From the NCBI GenBank assembly GCA_964398985.1, contig CAYNOS010000047.1:1-16716 (forward strand): a DNA stretch of 16,716 nucleotides. The letters are read 5' to 3'. Position 1 is the stretch's first letter. Each line of letters opens with the position of its first letter. The notes under the pieces were generated by a model. That model worked only from the letters and a program-made list of their open reading frames with translations. It was not told where the DNA came from and ran no database searches. Shown one piece after another: positions 13,914 to 16,716 of this stretch. Made by a program: the position numbers and the translations under genes. The stretch is from CAYMRL01 sp964398985 (lineage in GTDB: Bacteria; Deinococcota; Deinococci; Deinococcales; Trueperaceae).

Positions 13914-13928
13914 GGAACGGTTCCGGAA
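13914..13928 (+). promoter_or_regulatory. Overlapping palindromes upstream of the first Ig-like gene
   Basis: GGAACGGTTCC (13914-13924, an 11-base inverted repeat around one central base) overlaps TTCCGGAA (13921-13928, a perfect 8-base palindrome). They lie just before the candidate -10 box at 13933, in the -35/spacer region, where a bound regulator would affect promoter use. The regulator is unknown. Confidence 0.35.
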
Positions 13929-13932
13929 GTGC

Positions 13933-13938
13933 TAGAGT
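13933..13938 (+). promoter_or_regulatory. Candidate -10 box (TAGAGT) for the 164-residue secreted protein
   Basis: TAGAGT fits TANNNT and would start transcription near 13945, leaving a leader of about 30 bases that includes the AGGGAGG ribosome binding site (13960-13966). No good -35 is present, and the two palindromes occupy that region. Confidence 0.35.
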
Positions 13939-13974
13939 CTGCAGTCGAAAGCGATTGACAGGGAGGCAACAAGA

Positions 13975-14469
13975 GTGCGGAAAGTCGTCACTACCGTTGT
14001 TCTGATGGCACTTGCAGCGCTGGCATCGGCACAGGCTCCGACCTACTTCGTCAAGGCCGACATGGTTCGCGGCGCCCAAGGCGCGATGGGACCGGTGTGC
14101 GTGCCCAACTCCGTGTTCTTCGGAGGCGAGATGGTGGTGTTCCGCGCGGTGGTGTACGACGCGGCCACCGGCGAAGAGCTCCTGTTCGATCAGGTCCAGG
14201 AGCGCGGCATCACGGCTACCGTCCATCTCGAGGGACTCGAACCGTTCGCGATGTTCTTCCCGCCTCCTGGTGGCGCGGGCGAAGGCGCAGAGGGACCCCC
14301 TCCGGGAGCCGACTTCTTCCGCGGCCCGTGGGCGATTCCCGCCGACTTCCCGACGGGCATGTACGTCTGGCACATCGAGGTCACTGACGCGCAAGGCAAC
14401 ACCGCGACGTTCGACCCGATCGGCAGCGCCATCGGGCTCAACAACGTGACCATCCAGCCAGCCAACTGA
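13975..14469 (+). CDS. Secreted Ig-like-fold protein of unknown function
   Basis: A 164-residue exported protein. Residues 1-19 form a classical Sec signal peptide (MRK, a hydrophobic core, then A-L-A-S-A) with cleavage most likely before Q20. The mature part has a beta-rich look: F-F-G-G-E-M-V-V-F-R-A-V-V-Y-D (48-62) and G-M-Y-V-W-H-I-E-V-T-D-A-Q-G-N (128-142) resemble strands of an Ig/PKD-like domain, split by a Pro/Gly-rich loop (96-111). The single cysteine C42 (G-P-V-C-V-P) could be a metal, haem or cross-link site; it is too far in to be a lipobox. I do not recognise the family. GTG start with AGGGAGG 8 bases upstream. A strong terminator closes it as a single-gene unit, with its own promoter candidate. 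Functional pairing with the next secreted protein is suggested only by adjacency. Confidence 0.8.
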   Translation: MRKVVTTVVLMALAALASAQAPTYFVKADMVRGAQGAMGPVCVPNSVFFGGEMVVFRAVVYDAATGEELLFDQVQERGITATVHLEGLEPFAMFFPPPGGAGEGAEGPPPGADFFRGPWAIPADFPTGMYVWHIEVTDAQGNTATFDPIGSAIGLNNVTIQPAN

Positions 14470-14491
14470 CGACAGCAAGGGTGACGCGTTC

Positions 14492-14534
14492 GAGGCGCCG
14501 CGTCCGGTCACGGACACGGCGCCTCAGCGCTTTT
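14492..14534 (+). terminator. Strong rho-independent terminator
   Basis: GAGGCGCCG (14492-14500) pairs perfectly with CGGCGCCTC (14517-14525). A single C/A mismatch separates this from an inner 5-bp stem, GTCCG with CGGAC, closed by the loop GTCA (14507-14510). TTTT follows at 14531-14534, after six bases. It lies 22 bases after the stop of the 164-residue secreted protein and separates it from the next gene. Confidence 0.8.
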
Positions 14535-14587
14535 GGCCATCGTGGGACTTCTGTGGTCGCAGCGGTGGAACGGAGAGGCGGAGCGAC

Positions 14588-16012
14588 ATGCTGAGGACTT
14601 TCGTGCTCGTGGGGGCGGTGCTGCTGGGCACCGCGTTGGCACAAGGAACTGGACGGCTGGGGCTGGTGCCCCCTGACGGTACGGTCGGGACGAACGTCGT
14701 GGCGACCGCGACCGGGCTCGAGCCGGATGTGGAGGTAGAGCTGGTGTGGATGAGCGCCGACGCGCAGTGGAACGTCGGCGACGGGACGTTCCACGGTGTC
14801 ACCGCCAGCGAGACTCGCACCGTTCTCGCCAGCGCCACGACCGATGGTGATGGCGCAGTCACCTTCGAGTTCGCGGTGCCGGAGGACTACGGCTACGTGC
14901 ACAACGTGTTCGTCGAGGCCGGTGGCGAGCAGGTGGCGCGGCAAGGCTTCACGGTGGCGCCGTCCATGACCATCTCGCCGACCTCGGGACCCGTCGGTAC
15001 CCCGATCACGCTCACCATGCGCGGGATCGGGTACCGCTTCTGGGAGTCCGTCTGGCACCTCGCTTACGACGGCGCCCACACCGGCTGGGTGTCGGCCATC
15101 ACCACCAAGGGCACCGCGGTCATCACCATCCCCGCAACCGGCGAGGTCGGCCTGCACACGCTGCAGGCGATCTCGGGCACCCACCCGGTTCCGTACCTCA
15201 ACCAGCAGCAGTCACCGAACTACAAACCGGCCGTGCCGACGGTCCTCGGAGCGCTTTTCGAGGTGACTGAGGGAGCGGCGGTCGTTCCGCCCCCGCCCGA
15301 GACCCAAGTGCTGCCGCGGGCATCGGCGGTCTCCTCGGACTCGCCGTCCGGGCCGGCCCTCAGCATCGACCACGGTTCTGGAACGGTGGGCAGCCCGATC
15401 GTCGTGAGCGGGAGTGGTTACCCGGCAGCAGCCAAGGTCGAACTGCTGTGGAGCAGCGTGACGGGCAATCGCATCAGTGGCGCGGGTTGGCAGGAGGTCG
15501 AGCGGACCTTGGCGGAGGTGACCACCACCGGCGAGGGGACGTTCTCGTTGACGCTGGAGACCCCGGATGACCTCGGCGGATCGCACACGCTGCGCGCCGT
15601 GTCAGGGGCAGCGTCCCAGTCGGTCACGTACGTGATTACGCCCAGTGTCGCTCTCATCGAGCCGCAGGTCGTGGAGCCGGGCGGTGACATCACGATCACG
15701 ATCAAGGGCGTCGGCTGGACGGAGACCGCCAACATCTACACGGTGTTGATGGACAACGGCTTCTTGGGGTACGGCTGCGGATTCAACAGCCAAGGCGACG
15801 TGACCATCCACCTCAAGGCTCCGGGCAGGATCGGCATGCACTACATCGGCATCTACCCGTCGATCTACCAGGGTGAGGTCACGTCGCCCGGAGGCCCAAC
15901 GACGCCCGACGCCAACGCGACCTACCTGCAGTTGCCGATGCTCAACCACATCGACCACCCTGGCGAGGAGCTGCCTGCGTTCCTGTTGTCGTTCGAGGTG
16001 CGCGGCGGCTGA
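14588..16012 (+). CDS. Secreted protein of tandem Ig-like modules, unknown function
   Basis: A 474-residue exported protein. Signal peptide 1-18 (MLRT, hydrophobic core, G-T-A-L-A) with likely cleavage before Q19. The rest is beta-rich with four Ig-like units arranged as two copies of a module of about 200 residues (about 22-226 and 257-472), joined by a Pro-rich linker (233-243). Aligned landmarks are V-E-L-V-W (50-54) with V-E-L-L-W (284-288), V-P-E-D (97-100) with T-P-D-D (325-328), T-I-S-P-T-S-G-P-V-G (128-137) with I-E-P-Q-V-V-E-P-G-G (357-366), and the end F-E-V in both. These G-x-V-G-x-x-(I/V) starts resemble IPT/TIG-like or bacterial Ig domains. No C-terminal anchor or sorting signal, so probably periplasmic or released. 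Start ATG with GGAGAGG (14572-14578) 9 bases upstream. No enzymatic motif recognised. Confidence 0.85.
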   Translation: MLRTFVLVGAVLLGTALAQGTGRLGLVPPDGTVGTNVVATATGLEPDVEVELVWMSADAQWNVGDGTFHGVTASETRTVLASATTDGDGAVTFEFAVPEDYGYVHNVFVEAGGEQVARQGFTVAPSMTISPTSGPVGTPITLTMRGIGYRFWESVWHLAYDGAHTGWVSAITTKGTAVITIPATGEVGLHTLQAISGTHPVPYLNQQQSPNYKPAVPTVLGALFEVTEGAAVVPPPPETQVLPRASAVSSDSPSGPALSIDHGSGTVGSPIVVSGSGYPAAAKVELLWSSVTGNRISGAGWQEVERTLAEVTTTGEGTFSLTLETPDDLGGSHTLRAVSGAASQSVTYVITPSVALIEPQVVEPGGDITITIKGVGWTETANIYTVLMDNGFLGYGCGFNSQGDVTIHLKAPGRIGMHYIGIYPSIYQGEVTSPGGPTTPDANATYLQLPMLNHIDHPGEELPAFLLSFEVRGG

Positions 16013-16026
16013 GCGGCCGACCTACG

Positions 16027-16041
16027 GGTGGTGGGCGATGA
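16027..16041 (+). repeat. 15-base direct repeat of the tRNA-Val 3' end (left copy)
   Basis: GGTGGTGGGCGATGA is identical to 16660-16674, which spans the CCA end, discriminator base and acceptor stem of the tRNA-Val gene. Similarity stops on both sides, and no TTCGAA T-loop follows, so this is not a whole second tRNA. Its orientation and its place on the 3' side of the tRNA fit an attachment-site duplication left by tRNA-targeted integration. Confidence 0.6.
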
Positions 16042-16121
16042 GGCGGACGCGATGTCCACTCGCGTGCTCATCAGCGTGCCGCAAGGACGCTTGCCTCTAG
16101 CTGCGGACCGAGGAGTGGGAA

Positions 16122-16127
16122 TAGGGT
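16122..16127 (+). promoter_or_regulatory. Candidate -10 box (TAGGGT) for the GyrI-like gene
   Basis: TAGGGT fits TANNNT, and a start near 16134 would leave a leader of about 17 bases carrying the GGAGGG ribosome binding site. No -35 at normal spacing. It supports a gene start at 16151 and not at 16028. Confidence 0.33.
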
Positions 16128-16141
16128 CGAGCGGAGCGATT

Positions 16142-16147
16142 GGAGGG
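16142..16147 (+). promoter_or_regulatory. Ribosome binding site deciding the GyrI-like start
   Basis: GGAGGG lies 3 bases before ATG 16151. It selects this ATG over a GTG at 16028 that lies inside the tRNA-derived repeat and would add 41 residues unlike the family. Confidence 0.65.
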
Positions 16148-16150
16148 CGT

Positions 16151-16639
16151 ATGAGCACCGTGCAAGTTCGGAGTGGTTCTGCGCGCGAGCTAGAGGTCAA
16201 GGAGTTGCCGGAGCGCATGTTGGCGGTACACCGCTTCCGGGCCGACCCGACCAAGATCCCTGACCAGATAGGCAATGCGTTCGGGGCGGTGTTCGAGTTC
16301 GCGGGACGTCACGGGCTGCAGATCAGGGGTCCGGCCGTGTCTCACTACACGATGTCTGGTCAGGAGTTCGACGTGGCTGCGGGGTTCGTGGTCGATGACC
16401 GCTTCGCGGCGGCCGAAGGCGTCGAACTGTTCACGCTGCCGGCCACCAAGGTCGTCACGGCCATTCACTTCGGTCCCTACACCGAGCTGCCGGCCGCCTA
16501 CGAATCGCTGATGTCACGAGCGGCCGAGATGGGGTTGCAGCTGTCGCAGCACGAGATGTGGGAGGAGTACCACAACGAGCCCGGTGTCGTGCCGGACGAG
16601 GAACTCGAGACCGTGATCTACTGGCCGATCGTCGAGTAG
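16151..16639 (+). CDS. GyrI-like small-molecule-binding domain protein
   Basis: A 162-residue stand-alone protein of the GyrI-like / AraC effector-binding superfamily, whose two-fold pseudo-symmetric fold binds small hydrophobic or cationic ligands. The pattern is typical: L-A-V-H-R-F (24-29), a helix to R-H-G-L (53-56), G-P-A-V-S-H-Y (60-66), F-D-V-A-A-G-F-V-V-D-D (73-83), T-A-I-H-F-G-P-Y (103-110) with a following helix, and the terminal E-M-W-E-E-Y (135-140) and E-T-V-I-Y-W-P-I (153-160). The acidic residues in W-E-E-Y are where the family places its ligand-contacting Glu. No DNA-binding domain is fused, so it may be a ligand scavenger, hydrolase-like enzyme or gyrase-inhibitor-type protein; the exact role is unknown. 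It lies alone between two 15-base repeats of the tRNA-Val 3' end. Confidence 0.85.
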   Translation: MSTVQVRSGSARELEVKELPERMLAVHRFRADPTKIPDQIGNAFGAVFEFAGRHGLQIRGPAVSHYTMSGQEFDVAAGFVVDDRFAAAEGVELFTLPATKVVTAIHFGPYTELPAAYESLMSRAAEMGLQLSQHEMWEEYHNEPGVVPDEELETVIYWPIVE

Positions 16640-16659
16640 CGGGCGCTGGTTCGGGTGTC

Positions 16660-16674
16660 GGTGGTGGGCGATGA
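16660..16674 (+). repeat. 15-base direct repeat within the tRNA-Val 3' end (right copy)
   Basis: Identical to 16027-16041. It covers two bases beyond the CCA end, the CCA, the discriminator and the 3' half of the acceptor stem plus the first two bases of the T arm of the tRNA gene on the minus strand. Confidence 0.6.
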
Positions 16675-16716
16675 CGGATTCGAACCGCCGACCCTCCGCG
16701 TGTAAAGCGGACGCTC
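16662..16716 (-). tRNA. tRNA-Val (anticodon UAC), 3' part, cut by the window edge
   Basis: Read on the minus strand, the visible 55 bases give the 3' D-stem strand GAGC, anticodon stem TCCGC/GCGGA around the loop TTTACAC (anticodon TAC, valine), variable loop GGGTC, T arm GGCGG-TTCGAAT-CCGTC, 3' acceptor strand ATCGCCC, discriminator A and an encoded CCA. All stems pair, with one G-T in the T stem. The 5' acceptor half (expected GGGCGAT) and most of the D arm lie beyond the right edge. Confidence 0.95.

Noticed and set aside
13955..13960. Perfect TTGACA before the first secreted-protein gene
   Set aside because: It lies directly before the ribosome binding site, and a -10 at normal spacing would fall inside the gene, where no TANNNT is found.
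12476..13972. Long minus-strand open frame opposite the M20 hydrolase
   Set aside because: Composition is typical of an antisense GC-rich frame, and the plus strand carries every metal-ligand motif of the M20 family plus a ribosome binding site.
16081..16094. Small hairpin GCAAG/CTTGC after the 474-residue secreted protein
   Set aside because: Only a 5-bp stem with no T-run, and 69 bases from the stop; too weak to call a terminator.
16029..16104. Second tRNA-Val gene at the left repeat
   Set aside because: Only the acceptor end matches; there is no TTCGAA T-loop and no anticodon arm in the following 60 bases.
1..16716. CRISPR array, insertion sequence, prophage or toxin-antitoxin system
   Set aside because: No regularly spaced repeats, transposase, integrase, phage structural gene or toxin-antitoxin pair was found on either strand.

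Overview
This is a GC-rich bacterial window (about two-thirds G+C by eye) of ordinary, densely coded chromosome. Several signs fit a Deinococcota lineage, possibly Trueperaceae-like. TANNNT -10 boxes sit only 6-7 bases before some start codons, as in leaderless genes. GTG and TTG starts are used freely. Two secreted proteins have signal peptides ending in Ala-Gln, and two c-di-GMP enzymes and a RIO-type kinase are present. The taxonomic call is inference; no 16S gene or other decisive marker is in the window.

Layout. At the left edge is the C-terminal end of a gene that looks like recA. It converges on a minus-strand isocitrate lyase/PEP mutase superfamily gene. Divergent from that gene starts a tight four-gene run (1108-6381): korA and korB (2-oxoacid:ferredoxin oxidoreductase), a GT4 glycosyltransferase resembling SQD2/MgtA enzymes, and an MFS transporter. 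Its leader carries a perfect 16-base palindrome between a -10 box and the korA ribosome binding site. Next comes a PAS-GGDEF-EAL protein (6410-8257) with a damaged GGDEF half and an intact EAL half. It converges on a minus-strand M19 membrane-dipeptidase-family gene. A 364-base gap follows, with divergent promoters and a possible 16-residue leader peptide, and then a RIO-family kinase with a TTG start. After it come a TPR-GGDEF diguanylate cyclase with an intact active site and I-site, and an M20 carbamoylase/allantoate-amidohydrolase-type enzyme.

The right part encodes two exported Ig-like proteins of unknown function (13975-14469 and 14588-16012), separated by a strong hairpin terminator. 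The second is a tandem duplication of a module of about 200 residues. Last are a GyrI-like ligand-binding protein and the 3' two-thirds of a minus-strand tRNA-Val(UAC). The tRNA 3' end is repeated exactly (15 bp) on the far side of the GyrI-like gene, which resembles a tRNA integration scar.

How the genes work together. korAB would link 2-oxoacid oxidation to ferredoxin reduction, and the glycosyltransferase and transporter behind it are probably co-transcribed, although no common pathway is evident. The two c-di-GMP proteins probably have opposing activities: the first hydrolyses the second messenger and the second makes it. I see no CRISPR array, insertion sequence, prophage or recognisable defence system. 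The best leads are the tRNA-linked repeat, the secreted Ig-like pair, the korAB operator-like palindrome and the likely CTG start of the glycosyltransferase.
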